Origin: Palaemon carinicauda
Lineage: Eukaryota; Arthropoda; Malacostraca; Decapoda; Palaemonidae
DNA length: 64,000 bases
Direction: 5' to 3'
Assembly (NCBI RefSeq): GCF_036898095.1
Contig: NC_090729.1
Coordinates: 63,448,132 to 63,512,131, forward strand
In this document: one piece after another, positions 21,915-32,970 of the stretch
Numbering within the stretch: position 1 is the stretch's first letter
Layout of the letters: every line of letters begins with the position of its first letter
Position numbers and translations under genes: made by a program
The notes under the pieces: generated by a model
Told to the model about the DNA's origin: nothing
Seen by the model: the letters and a program-made list of their open reading frames with translations, nothing else
Database searches by the model: none

Positions 21915-24330
21915 ATACTTCTCCTGTAAAAGAAAGAGATCATGAGCACATGGAAGGCATAAGAATGACTTACATTACTCTAAAATTAAGATTAATTAAT
22001 CTAAATTTTTTAAAAGCATTAATTAATTCATAAGTATTATAATGCCTGAGAGTAGAGAGCGGGAAAGGAAGTAGATAGACACATACATGTGAATCCCGCC
22101 CAGTCGGTTACCGTAACCTTATCATTAGGCAATTTCTTTTGTGGCCGAAGGTCGCAAAACGGAAATCCATGTGGATAAGCCGTGGTGGGTAGAAGCTAAG
22201 CCTCTAACAGAAATTGCCTGCGAGGTGTATCAGGGGCTGAGACCACTCAGTTCCCTGGGGTAGAAGGGGAATAGGAGACACCGTATTAGATATAGGTTCC
22301 GGCAATCGGCTGTACTAAGACACACAGAGTATGCTGGAATATTGTAATGTGCAAGCAGACAGCACAGCCACAGATTTAGATGGTAAGACAATACCTATAT
22401 ATAGAAGTGGCTAAGCCATCTGGCTGCAGTGTGATGACTGTCGACATGTTGTCGGCAGGTATGAGAAGGGGTGCATGTCCCTTGATGTCTCTGGAGGGTG
22501 CCGGCAAACCGACGACACGCCGGAGGCCGATCCAGCAGGGTGGAAGGCATCAAGACAGACACATTGAGTATCTAAGCATAATACCATCATGGCGACCGTC
22601 GGCACAGCGGCGAGTCGCTGGCAGGAGGCGGCGGCTCCGGCAGCCGAAGGCTGACGGCCTGGTGAACTTGGATCGGTTCATAAGATCATTATGTATATGG
22701 TAGTATACCTAGACCGCCTGCAATCAATGCCGGCACGCCGGTGGCCGGCTCCGAAGGTCAGCCAGCTGTTACTAGGTAAAGGGAGGGGTGGGACATCGGC
22801 TATATGCCGACGGAAGGCGGCAGCCTTCGGCACACTGAAGGCTGACGACTTAGAGGAGGGGAGGAATCTTATGAAAGAGTGTCACCAGAGGTAAGGCGGT
22901 ATCGCCGGCAGTAGAGGCGGCAAGGGACCGGCACCAGGATAGAAGGAGAGAAAGGTAAGGAGGGATTGGAGGGGTAAGACCACATACCCCTCCGGCATCC
23001 CTCCGGAGAGAATGCACTCATGAAAGGAGTAGGTACTCCTAGCATCCAGCGGCAGGGGGCCGGCAGTCGGCAGGGTGCCTGGGGTAACCCAAGGGAGGGT
23101 TAGAGTGCACTCAAGAGTGGGAACCCCCTGCTGGCCGGACCGCTGCCGGTGGCTACCCCCATAGAATGCTATGAAGGGTATATGTACCAGAGCGGCCAGC
23201 TCAGCAGGAGAACAAGTTAGCCCTACCACTCCATCCCAGAGAAGGAGCTGTAGGACTAAGGACAGATGTGTATAAGCAAGCCTACACCAAAGGGATGGGT
23301 GGGGAGGGAGAAGAAGAGGGGTCTTTCATAGTGGAGGCTCTGTACAAGAACGGCCACCAAGGATAAGGAGAACGCTCCCTAGCCTAGGTTAGGTAACCAG
23401 AATGAGATTGGTACAGGAGTACCGTCTCAAACTATAAAAGTACAGAACTAGCGCCGCCCCCCCCCCCCCAAGCCTAACCTAGATAAGGAGAGTTAATTCC
23501 TAGGCTAGGTAGGCTGAAAGACACATCACAAGTTCCAGGAAGGGATGGTTAACCCAGCCAGAGGCAACTGTGGAAGGGCAGAGCCGTTCCTTATTTCTCT
23601 GCGGCAACCCTAAGGGGGGATCATTCCCTTAGGGTAGACTGAGAAGCGATAAATACTCTGATTGTAGACAAGATTCCCCTTTATAGAAGGGGAAGCATGG
23701 CCACACAGAGGGAATGCCCGCAGGCAGGGGATTAGGGAGCATAGAGGGGTTCCTACATTTAGGTTAGGTTGGAAAGGAAAGCAATCAAACCGATCCCCTA
23801 TATGGTCCCCGAAGGCGAAAACACTTCATCACAGTTAACAGTATGTTAAATAATGCCACAATCTTCATAACTTAACCTAGGATCACTGGTATATATCATG
23901 CATGAACACAAGTGCTAGGCTATCTAGCCTAGGGGCTAAGCTAGCGATCTAGTATGGGGTCGAACGACGACCGAGTAGTTGAGCGTTAAAACACGATATA
24001 CGTAATTCCTAGTTATGAAGACTAAATAACTAACAATATCAATTAGTTAAGAGGCTGGATAAAGCTGTTCTGGCTAGCTAAATAAGGCATGCAAAAGAAC
24101 AGCGACGCCATAAAATGGCGCGTCCGGGAACGGCACAGCTCTGCCACAAAACACAATATTTTACGAAATGTAAAAGTTACTTTACGGCTAGAGCTTATTC
24201 AAACAATACTGGGACCTGGTACTCAACTTTCCAGAAGAAGGCGAGGCTGAAGGTAAAGACATAACGGCGATGTAAGTCGATGAAAATCGCACAAAGGGAA
24301 ATCCGACTAAAGCAAGGCGCTACAAGCAGA
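21915..24330 (-). other. DIRS-like element leader region
   Basis: About 2.4 kb between the right terminal repeat and the Gag start. It is richer in G+C than the neighbours and holds many GCCGGC-type words and a C run near 23458-23471. Just upstream of the Gag ATG the minus strand reads TCTCTTTCTTTTACAG then GAGAAGTATATG, a good 3' splice-site context (AG at 21924-21925). Short open frames here, such as 23229-22882, show no recognisable domain. The region is called part of the DIRS insertion because both terminal repeats bracket it. Confidence 0.6.
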
Positions 24331-24675
24331 AGGATGGGGACGGACGTGACGTCATTTAGCAATGGCACCCGTTTGTTTACGTTTCGAGTACCAAAGGCAG
24401 CCACGGATGAGTGTAACTGTGGAACGGCTCCCCAGTTATTCTCTACCTTTCCATATCGAAGTGTTAACTCTATATGGGGTGCAGATAGCTATGTGGCATG
24501 TTAATACATACGTCCCCTCTTGATATACGATATCCTAGAGGGAAACCTTTAGGGTACTCGCACCGGAAGTTAGAATTCTGTGATAACCTGTGGTTTAATT
24601 CTCTGGGAATATCCCTGTAGTTAAATATACCCAAGGAAGCTACCAAAGGAACCTTCCATCAGGACGTCATGGCTT
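24331..24675. repeat. DIRS-like terminal inverted repeat, right
   Basis: Inverted partner of 15826-16169. In element orientation it is the 5' end and presumably carries the promoter. The outermost bases to 24687 (GAGCCCAAAAAA) are not in the left repeat but are copied in the internal complementary region. Confidence 0.9.
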
Positions 24676-24687
24676 GAGCCCAAAAAA

Positions 24688-25642
24688 GGCTCTTACCACA
24701 TATTTTGCTCCTCAGGTCAATAATTATTTCGAAAGATACCAATTTAGTGCACAGGCTTATCAGAAAGAAAATGAAAGTTTAGATGCATTTGTGACTAGAC
24801 TTAAAAAATTTAGCTGTTTCATGTGAATTTCTAGAGTTAAAAAATGTTATCTTAGATCAAGTTATTGCACATTGCACATCACAAGAGCTAAGAAAGAAAT
24901 TATTGCAAGATAAAGATTTACCATTTGAAAAGGTCTTGATAATAGGCAGAGATTTAGAAACATCAAATGGGCAAAGTAACATAATAGGCAGTTCTACAAG
25001 CAAAAGAATGGAAAGTTCAAAAGTTAGTATAAAAGGTTTCTAGTGGAAAAATAATGAGAAACAGAGAAGGAATATGTCAAAGCCTAGTCTTAGAAAAGTG
25101 CCTAACACTAATGTTCATAAATATCAGAATCAGGCCTATACACAGAAACAACAGGACAAACCCAAGTGTTATAGGTGTGGTAAAACTGATCATCTTGCAT
25201 ACGAAGCAAAGAAATGCCCTGCTACTGGACAAACATGCCAGAATTGTAGAAAGATGGGTCATTTTGCAACTGCTTGTAGATTCCCTAAACAGTACGCAAA
25301 GAAAATAAATGCTACAGTTGATACTATTGGTCAAGAGAATAATGCGGAAAATTTTCATGATAATCAGGATAAGTCAGAAACTGATTTTGCGTTTCGCATA
25401 AATTCTGTCAATAAAAATACAAAGAAACATATCATGGTAGAAGTAATCATTAACTGTAAACCAATTTTGATGCAAGTTGACATAGCAGCCGATGTATCAA
25501 TTATGTCTGAGAGAACAGCTAAAAGCATTCCTAATTTGTTATTAGAAGGAAAAAATAGAGTTTTGAAAGGTTATAATGGTTTTGATATTCAGATGATAGG
25601 TGCTTCGATTAGATTTATAAAGATTTTTACAATGTTAAGTTA
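24688..25642 (+). pseudogene. gag-pol: Gypsy element 2 Gag 3' part and protease
   Basis: The Gag frame resumes with TTYFAPQVNNYFERYQFSAQ and a capsid-like segment that contains stops. From about 25140 two zinc knuckles are clear: CYRCGKTDHLAYEAKKC and CQNCRKMGHFATAC. An aspartic-protease-like block follows (ILMQVDIAADVSIMSE), in which the expected D-T/S-G is changed to D-I-A. The frame stops at 25642, only 13 bases before the 3' LTR. RT, RNase H and integrase are therefore absent and this is an internally deleted element. Family resemblance is to Mag-like Gypsy elements. Confidence 0.8.
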
Positions 25643-25655
25643 AGGGGGAGGAGAC

Positions 25656-26150
25656 TGTTATGTATTATTGTAATAATGTACTGTATTACCTCAAATGTTA
25701 ACTGTATTACGCAACATTACATCATATTGCATAGATGAAACATGTTCAGAATGTATATAACTGAAATAATGTATTTTGATATTAGGGTTCAAGCATTTAT
25801 TGATTACCTCAAAGATGGGATGTGATTCTTTGTACTTTTGTATAAGAGTAGGTTTTAGGTCTTTGGAGAAGCGATGCTCTATTGGTCGATCATATGTTTA
25901 GGTTCTTGAGTTTGTTTATGAGACGTTCACTTGGGAGTTGGTTGTTAGCAGAGTCAGAGCAATGTAACCACAAGAAGTCCATTAAATGAATTTTCAAGGA
26001 TAACATTGTATCATTAAACCCCATCGAGGAAAATCAGCGACATCAGATGGAATCCCCTGGATAATTACTAATAATTATTAACTAATTTCAGGTGATTAAG
26101 GGTAATATGGTGAAATCATCTGACAGCTTATGACCAACGCTATAGTTTGA
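25656..26150 (+). repeat. 3' LTR of Gypsy element 2
   Basis: A purine tract, TAAGGGGGAGGAGAC, directly precedes TGTTATGTATTATTG. The sequence then follows the left LTR (14700-15283) closely but holds only one copy of the 105-base block. The right end near 26150 is approximate. Confidence 0.85.
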
Positions 26151-26311
26151 CAATAGACATATTGCAAGAATCAAAGGGTTAACTACACACAGAATGAATA
26201 ATTATCGGGAAGAGTTATGAACTCTTTACCGTTTAAAGATACTCGACAATTGGCGACAGCGATACATCACTTGTCTGTCTGTCTGTAAGATTGCCTTACC
26301 TTATGTAAGAC

Positions 26312-26337
26312 ACGGGCTCTTGCCTTAGGCAGCCCGT
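26312..26337 (-). promoter_or_regulatory. 3'-end stem-loop of LINE
   Basis: ACGGGCT and AGCCCGT pair across a short loop. The same stem occurs at 61985-62011 at the 3' end of the related element, where the loop sequence differs. In LINEs such 3' structures are often bound by the RT to start copying; that role is inferred here. Confidence 0.6.
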
Positions 26338-27470
26338 AAGGGAGTATTGTTTGAAGTGAGGTACTATAGTTAAAGTATGGTGTCTTAAGGTAATAATATG
26401 TGAAAGTAATGAAATGAGTGAGTCAAAGTTACTTTATATCTAATGTTTGGTTACGTTAAAATTAGATAGCCTAGGCTATTTAGTGTAAGGCAAAAAGTAG
26501 TGGAAGCTAAAGAGAACTACTAATCCTCATACAGCAGCCTGGGTTTCCCAGGTGGGGGTAATGGCTATACACCATACTTCCCACGGGCAGGAATTTGCAA
26601 GCAGATTCCTAGTCAATTAGCCCGTATAACTGAATGAGGGGCAGTGTCTCCCAGCTTCCACCACGCAAAGCAACAAGGGAGCAAGGGTATGACTGGCGTG
26701 ACAACGGAAAAAGGGCCCGGTAGGGCGACTCCTTTTTAGGTCCACGAAAGGAAATTTGTTGATAGACAGCGTCTATCGAGTAGAAAAGAAAGTTTTATAG
26801 CAGCAAGTCCCAGGGAAGTAGGAGATCGTGGGAATGAATATAAAGTTATTTAGTCGGAGGCAGAGAATGGGCATAAATTATCCCAAGAAAGCTTAAGTGG
26901 TAGGGAGAGGAGATAGATTGAGTGCTAGCTAAGAGTAAAGAGAGCTAGCAAAAAGTGAGAAAATAACAATAGTAGTAGAATTTACAATAAAGTTTGAATA
27001 TCCGTTAAAGGATCATGACGGTTAGAAGGATTGAGGGAAATGATACTGGTGTGGGAGGTAATGTGTGTAGCTGCAGGGAGGAAGAAAAGGGAAAACAGAA
27101 AAATCAAGAGCTGTTTCCAATGAGGGACACAGCCAAGAAATAACCGCTTTCCAGTCCTAGACTCCCACTGCGCTATGTTGTAGGGAAAAGAGGGGGAGGG
27201 CCCGATTCTGTACCGCGCTCGACCAGCTAGTACGAGAGAGGCCCCCAACCTCTTGTAGGTGTGCTTGTTTCAGGAAGGATCAGTGGGATACTATCCTTAG
27301 GGGATAGGGAAATAATTCAGGAGGAATGAAGAACAGTCTTTTATATGAATAATGGGTTTGCAATTCCAACAGTGATATGAGTGAACAAGCTATGTTATAA
27401 GTATGGGTTTGCATGTGCGAAAGGGATTAGAGTAGATGAGAACTAAGATTAAGCTAAATGTTTATTTAAG

Positions 27471-30400
27471 TTATCTGGGAGGGGGATATGAGCATAGAAA
27501 GCCCGAGAGTGTGTTTGTATTATCTAATATGTGTTTAGTTACTTGTACAGCAGTGTAAGGAGGAGGGAGGTTTATGGATTGACGAAGAGGGAAGGTTTCA
27601 GTACAAGTTAATAGGTAGTGTTCTAATGGTTCAGTACCAGTGGGGAGATCACAATAGGGACAAAATCTATCTTCTATACTAATGATCTGCCAACTGCAGA
27701 GATAACCAAGGCGTAGTCTGAAAAGAATAGTTGTTAGTTGTCTACGAAGAGATTTAGGCATAGAATGGGGGATAATATTAGTTACCTCAGTATACCACTT
27801 AGCAGAGCGGGAACCATCAAGCAAAGACTGCCTAATTAAACTTTTCTTTTGAAGATGACAATAATTGGACATTAACTTTTTGATGTGTGAGAGAGAGGGT
27901 CTGCATGCTCTGCTTATAGTGGGATAGCTAAGGGCACTATTTGCAAGACGGTCAGCCTCATCATTTCCATGAATACCTACATGACTAGGTATCCAATTGA
28001 GGGTAACTTTTCTGTTCCTTTGAGCATGGGCTGTAGCCATAGTCTTTATGGTGCTGATTAAATGAATATTCTCTTTAAAGTTACGTTTTAGAATACTTTG
28101 TATAGCACCTTTTGAGTCGGTGTGGATAGTAGTATGACCATACTTATAAAGGGAGTTCTCCAAGGCCTTTGCAATGGCATAGAGTTCTGCCTGTAAGATA
28201 GAAGCATGGTCAGAAAGCCTCCAAGCACTGGTAAAGGTATTGGAGAAGACAGCAGAGCCAGCAGCCGGTAAATTCATGTCTACAGACCCATCTGTGAAGT
28301 AAACATTAGCAGCACTGGTATCGGCAATGGAGGCCAGAGCTGCACTCTTAAGCTGTTGAGGAGTACATAAAGATTTGAATGCTGGAAGAACAGTATAATT
28401 AACATCAATTGGATTAGGGCTCCAAGGGGCTGGAGGGACATATTCTGGATGAAATTTATCATGCTTTACATCAACTATGACTAACTGAATGTTGACATCT
28501 CTAATAGTTTGAATAAGTTTACCAATATAATGATCAGGGGGTTCTAGGTCTTCATGCAAATTTATGAATCTGTTAATTTTAGTTTTTAGAGGGGAATTTC
28601 TATTAACTTTTATGGTTTTAATAATTATACAGCAAACACGCATTTTTATTCTATCTGCAAGTGGTAACAGGTTAGTTTCCTGCCTGAGAAGGATAAGCCT
28701 TGTCCAAATAGGGGCACCAGTAATTAGTCTCATGGCATTATTTTGTATAACTTCTAGTGAAGATAATAGCCGTGAAGGGAGGGAAATGAGAACAGGGGAG
28801 GCATATTCAACCTGTGATCTTACAGCTTGCACATAGAATAATCTCAATAAATGGGAAGAGACTCCTTTTTTTAAAGTGGTAATTCTTTTCATTGCTGAAA
28901 AGCGAGAGATAACTTTTTGTCTAAGCAATTTAACCTGTGTGTGAGGGAGAAGTTTATAATTAATATTGACACCCAAGTAAATGAAATTTTGAACCCACTC
29001 TATGGGGTTGTTACCAATAAAAAGAGGGGGAGGAGGCTCAAAATACTTGATGGCCATAGCCTTAGTTTTAAGGGGGTTAATTTTCAAACCTAGTTCGTTA
29101 CATTCATGGACTATTGCATTTAGAGCTCTTTGCATTTTTTGAGACTGATTATGTATACGAACAGAGTGTGGACATACAATGCAGATATCATCTGCATATA
29201 TGAACATCTCTATTCCTTGAGGGAGTTCTATAAGCAACAAATTTTCAACAAGAACATTAAATAGGAACGGGCTTAGAATACCCCCTTGTGGGGTGCCATT
29301 CTCCAAGGGGAGGAAAGGTGAGGTAGCACCTTGAAAAGTGACTCTCGCCTCACGACCCCGAGTGTACTCTTGAACCCAGGACAGCAGGTGACCTCTAACC
29401 CTCTTGCGAACAAGTGAGAAGAGAATAGCAGCCGAACTGGCCAGTTCAAAAGCCTTCTCAAGGTCCAGGAAGACTACAAGAGAGTGTGACTCATTAATGG
29501 TGGCCATAAGGTCTGTGATGCATTCATGAGTGCCAACACCATCAGTGAATGCATACAGTCTGTGGTGTAATTTGCCAATCTTCCATTTTAGTCGATTAAG
29601 GACCATACGTTCTGCAACCTTCTCCGTACAAGTGATAAGAGCTATAGGCCTATAGGCGTTTTCCTCTTTAGGTTTGGGAACAGGTTGAGTGTCCTGCTGC
29701 CTCCAGAGCCGAGGTCTAACCCTTTCAACATGAGTTTTGTTTATGAGTTGAAGGTATATCTCCTTTGCAGGGTCTCCCATGTGTGTAAGCATACTATACG
29801 TTATAAGATCTGTACCAGGGGCTGTATCTTTTGTTTTAGAAAGGGCAACATTAAGTTCATCCATGGTGTACAGTGCATCAGTATCATCTGATATGTTGCA
29901 AGCTGCAGTGATCATGTTCAACCTAATAGGGTAAAGGACCCTTTGTCTTTGTCTGGCCTCAGGAGAGAGGTTATCAGACTTAGAGCGGTTGGCAAACTCT
30001 TGTGCCAGTCGTAGCGCCTGAGCTGGAGGATCTGGGTGAGACACCTTTATGGTTGATCTTTTACCAGAGACTTTGTTGAACCAGCCCCAAATCTTTTTCA
30101 AAGGAGTAGTGGCATTAATCTCGGCACACCAGTCATACCATTTTTCATTTTTAACCTCTGTAGCAACCTGTGCAGAATGATGTGTTACCGCAACAAGGTT
30201 TTGATATAGGGAATCAGTGTTGTACCTGCGAAAAAGTTTTCTGATACGATTGAGACGCTTATTCATTGCCTTAATCCTGGGGTTGTAATACCAAGAGTCC
30301 TTATAGTTTTTAGTAAAGGGTTTTTTCATTGGCATAGAGGATGCGGCCGCCTCAGTTAACTGTTCACTGAATGTTAGAAGAAGGTTATCAGCGTCTTCCA

Positions 30401-31190
30401 GAGGTGCAGCAGAGTATCTATCAGCCCATGAAGTCATGTGCTGCTCAAAGAGATCCCATTTGGCGAAATCCGGATTCCATCTCCTAGGAGGAGGAGGTGG
30501 GTCAGGTAATTTATCCAACTGAAGAGAGAAACGAGTGCCAAAATGATCACTAGTAAGGACAGGATGCAGGTCCCAGGAGGAGTTGTTGCATATGTCTTGC
30601 GAGACAAACGTAAGATCCAGTCTTCCCCCAGCAATATGGGTAGGCATGTCAACATCATTGAGGAGTTTCACACCTGGAAAATCCTCAAGTAAAGAATAGA
30701 GATGCTCACCAGTAACATTGGTAGGGGAGGTAGACTTGAGGAAGGGGTGATGTCCATTAAAGTCACCTGAGAAAACAGTACTCTGAGTCTCAGCATCCGC
30801 AAAGAGTGGGGTAGCATCAATGTCTCTTGCAGGGCTTTTGTAGATATTGTGTATTGTCAGTGTAGTGTTTAAAAGGGTAATTTGTACACTAAGAGTCTCT
30901 GCTTCGTGGCAGTCAATATCTGTAATTCTTTGGGAAGGAATTGTGTTTTTCATTAATGTTAGTAAGCCACGACTAGTGTCAGTGTGGTGGGTTCTGTATA
31001 TCTTGTAATTTGCAAATTTAAAGGAGGTGTGTTCCCTTAGTAGTGTTTCCTGCAAGAGAATGATGTCCGGCCTCTGTATGGCTACCTGAGACTGCAGAAT
31101 AGCGTACTTTAACCTAATTCCTAAAATGTTCCATTGTAACACATTGATATAGTTAATCACCTGTGGTTGAGGAGAGGAGGGTAAGCTCAC
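27471..31190 (-). CDS. LINE ORF2: endonuclease, RT, RNase H
   Basis: A 1239-codon open frame without breaks. The apurinic-type endonuclease covers about residues 15-225, with Asn21, Glu48 (LLQETL), Asp143 (SGDFNGH), Asp192 (RLDLTF) and Ser-Asp-His 214-216 all present. The RT shows YRPIALITCTEKVAER, FLDLEKAFELA, NGTPQGGILSPFLFNV and the FIYADDICIV active site at about 664-667. RNase H shows YFTDGSVD (about 963), LQAELYAIA, HTDSKGA (about 1023) and PSHVGIHGNDEADRLA (about 1077), so the catalytic Asp, Glu and Asp residues are all visible. A CPYC-H-C motif follows near 1150. The frame opens without an ATG near its start: the given start is a GTG, and the first internal Met is at residue 80, inside the endonuclease. 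The frame is -1 relative to ORF1 and overlaps its end by about 30 bases. This is the best-preserved gene in the window. Confidence 0.92.
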   Translation of the reverse strand: MSLPSSPQPQVINYINVLQWNILGIRLKYAILQSQVAIQRPDIILLQETLLREHTSFKFANYKIYRTHHTDTSRGLLTLMKNTIPSQRITDIDCHEAETLSVQITLLNTTLTIHNIYKSPARDIDATPLFADAETQSTVFSGDFNGHHPFLKSTSPTNVTGEHLYSLLEDFPGVKLLNDVDMPTHIAGGRLDLTFVSQDICNNSSWDLHPVLTSDHFGTRFSLQLDKLPDPPPPPRRWNPDFAKWDLFEQHMTSWADRYSAAPLEDADNLLLTFSEQLTEAAASSMPMKKPFTKNYKDSWYYNPRIKAMNKRLNRIRKLFRRYNTDSLYQNLVAVTHHSAQVATEVKNEKWYDWCAEINATTPLKKIWGWFNKVSGKRSTIKVSHPDPPAQALRLAQEFANRSKSDNLSPEARQRQRVLYPIRLNMITAACNISDDTDALYTMDELNVALSKTKDTAPGTDLITYSMLTHMGDPAKEIYLQLINKTHVERVRPRLWRQQDTQPVPKPKEENAYRPIALITCTEKVAERMVLNRLKWKIGKLHHRLYAFTDGVGTHECITDLMATINESHSLVVFLDLEKAFELASSAAILFSLVRKRVRGHLLSWVQEYTRGREARVTFQGATSPFLPLENGTPQGGILSPFLFNVLVENLLLIELPQGIEMFIYADDICIVCPHSVRIHNQSQKMQRALNAIVHECNELGLKINPLKTKAMAIKYFEPPPPLFIGNNPIEWVQNFIYLGVNINYKLLPHTQVKLLRQKVISRFSAMKRITTLKKGVSSHLLRLFYVQAVRSQVEYASPVLISLPSRLLSSLEVIQNNAMRLITGAPIWTRLILLRQETNLLPLADRIKMRVCCIIIKTIKVNRNSPLKTKINRFINLHEDLEPPDHYIGKLIQTIRDVNIQLVIVDVKHDKFHPEYVPPAPWSPNPIDVNYTVLPAFKSLCTPQQLKSAALASIADTSAANVYFTDGSVDMNLPAAGSAVFSNTFTSAWRLSDHASILQAELYAIAKALENSLYKYGHTTIHTDSKGAIQSILKRNFKENIHLISTIKTMATAHAQRNRKVTLNWIPSHVGIHGNDEADRLANSALSYPTISRACRPSLSHIKKLMSNYCHLQKKSLIRQSLLDGSRSAKWYTEVTNIIPHSMPKSLRRQLTTILFRLRLGYLCSWQIISIEDRFCPYCDLPTGTEPLEHYLLTCTETFPLRQSINLPPPYTAVQVTKHILDNTNTLSGFLCSYPPPR

Positions 31191-31213
31191 ATCACTGTCG
31201 GAGTCTGAGAATT

Positions 31214-32970
31214 CTAAGTTGTGAGAGCATGAGTAAGCATCTCAATAACGAGCCTAAGAGCAGACTTAAATGTATCATCTACAACTAGGTTGGGGAAGAA
31301 TTTTTGGATGAGAGTAATAATAGCAGGCTCTAGGAGAGCAGGTTGAAGGAAGATGTTAAGGATAGCAGAGGAGGAAGATTGAGGAGCTGGAGAGAAAGTG
31401 TTATGTTGTGGGAGGTGTGGATAATGAAAGTTGGAAGTTGTATTTGTGGCAGGAGAGGTGGAATCATGAGATGTTGAGGGAAGGGGGATGTAGGTATCGT
31501 CTGAGGGAGTAGGAGGGTGTTGGTTTGGAACAGGATTTTGTTGAGGTTTAGAGGAAGGTGTAGGTCTGGGGGATCTTGGTGATTTGGGTGGTCTTTGGGG
31601 TTGTGATTGGGAGGAAGGGGCAGAGGCTATAGACGGGGAAACAGTCTGTGAAGAAGGAGTTGTTTGTGTAATAGTAGAAGGATTGGTCGTTGGTGTGACA
31701 GAGGTCATTAGGGCAGCAGAGTAGGAGGGGTAAGTTTGGGGTGTAGGATTGGGTAAAGGATTGGCAGGTGTAATATGTTGTTGGGTTTGGGATGGTTGGT
31801 TAGGAGTTGAGTTAGATGCAGTAGAGTCGGGAGGGAGTTGGCCCCTCCTCGCATATTCCCTCTTAAGTCTTTCCGGGCAACGTTTGTTCCACGAGTGATG
31901 TGCCTGCTTACAGTGAGGGCATCGTGGTTCAGTGGGTTCATCTGCCTTGTATTTAGTAAGGCAGATGGAAGTATCATGCCTCCTTGAACATATTCCACAG
32001 ACAGGATGAGCAGCATGACAGTTATTCTTATGGTGCCCGTATTTCTGGCACTTGTGACAACGGAGGAGGGGAGGATTGTAATCCTCTACTCTAAATTTAC
32101 CCCACATACCTAAGTTAACTTGATTAGGGGGGGGGGGCCCAAAAAGGTACATTTAACTTTGTTTGATACACCACCTTCCTTGGGTGTGCATCTTTCAGCA
32201 TGAATAATACCAGGATATTTAAGTAAACGGTCAGTGTCATATTTGTATGAATAACCGCAGACAATGTAAATTCTACGTTTTTGGGCTGGGTCTAGTTTAA
32301 CAAGAGTTTTAATTGAATTGAGTATATCTTCTGCTGCCTTGTCATGGGGAGAGAGGACCATGTCCCCATCCAAATTCGGTTTAACCGTGATATTGATATT
32401 GGGGTATCTGTCCTCTATACCCATGACTTGGGCATAAGCACTATGTTGAGGTGTGCTGACTGCTTTAAACTTAAAGAGTGCAGTAGTAGAAGGGGAAGGT
32501 GCAGTAGGTTTCTTACCTTTATTCCCGTGTACCTGTATGAAGGGCTCAGGGTTGTCGTCAGGCTCTTCTGGTGTATCCTTTGAAGTAGTTTCCCTGTCAT
32601 AAGAACGGGGAGAGGTGGTCCTTGAGGGAGTGATAGGTGTGTCCTCTTCTTGTTCATCATCAGAACTGGGAGGAGCAAGTTGGAGTGCGAAGTCAGTGCT
32701 GTCCAAGGAGGTTTGATTGGGCTTCTTAGCAGCTTGGTATCCAGGTGGAGGGGATGAGGAGGCGCCACGTTTCCTTTGAGGAGGAGGAGAAGAGTGAGAA
32801 TGAGCTTCAGATTCCATGTCTTCATCAGCAGATTCCAGTTCCTGGAGCTGGTCAGTGGTAGGGTTGGTGTTCTCCATTTCATGAAGAAGTTCCTTACAGT
32901 CGGGGTTACGGATATCCTCACTTTCAGGGAGAGTAATAGTGGGAAAAGCTGGATCTACGTCTCCATCCAT
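31214..32970 (-). pseudogene. LINE ORF1, RNA-binding protein
   Basis: The likely start is the ATG at 32970 (MDGDVDPAFPTI). An acidic, Ser/Pro-rich N-terminal region is followed by a conserved globular block (YAQVMGIEDRYPNINITVKP to YIVCGYSYKYDTDRLLKYPG). After a frame change, three zinc-knuckle-like units follow: CHKCQKYGHHKNNC, CGICSRRHDTSIC and CPHCKQAHHSWNKRC. A Pro/Ser/Thr-rich tail ends at 31214. The frame changes exactly at an 11-G run (32127-32137), so a one-base homopolymer error or slip would account for the break. The related protein at 59743 shows the same domain order. Confidence 0.8.

Larger units (their letters stand above)
15785..24687 (-). mobile_element. DIRS-like tyrosine-recombinase retroelement
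   Basis: An 8.9-kb element in minus orientation inside the Gag frame of Gypsy element 2. It has terminal inverted repeats (15826-16169 and 24331-24675), an internal complementary region (16251-16343) whose halves copy the outermost ends of the element, and gag, RT/RNase H and tyrosine-recombinase genes. These are the defining DIRS features. The host reading frame resumes on the right without an obvious target duplication, as expected for recombinase-mediated insertion of a circle. Broken reading frames make this copy inactive. Its length exceeds the usual 5-6 kb because of a long leader at 21925-24330. Confidence 0.9.

Noticed and set aside
22882..23229. 115-codon minus-strand frame in the DIRS leader
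   Set aside because: No domain, low-complexity Leu/Pro composition and no family match; likely chance in G+C-rich leader DNA.
32110..32152. Two separate overlapping ORF1 genes in the Nimb-type LINE
   Set aside because: The overlap falls on the 11-G run, and the related protein at 59743 joins the two halves in one frame, so this is one gene with a slip or sequencing error.
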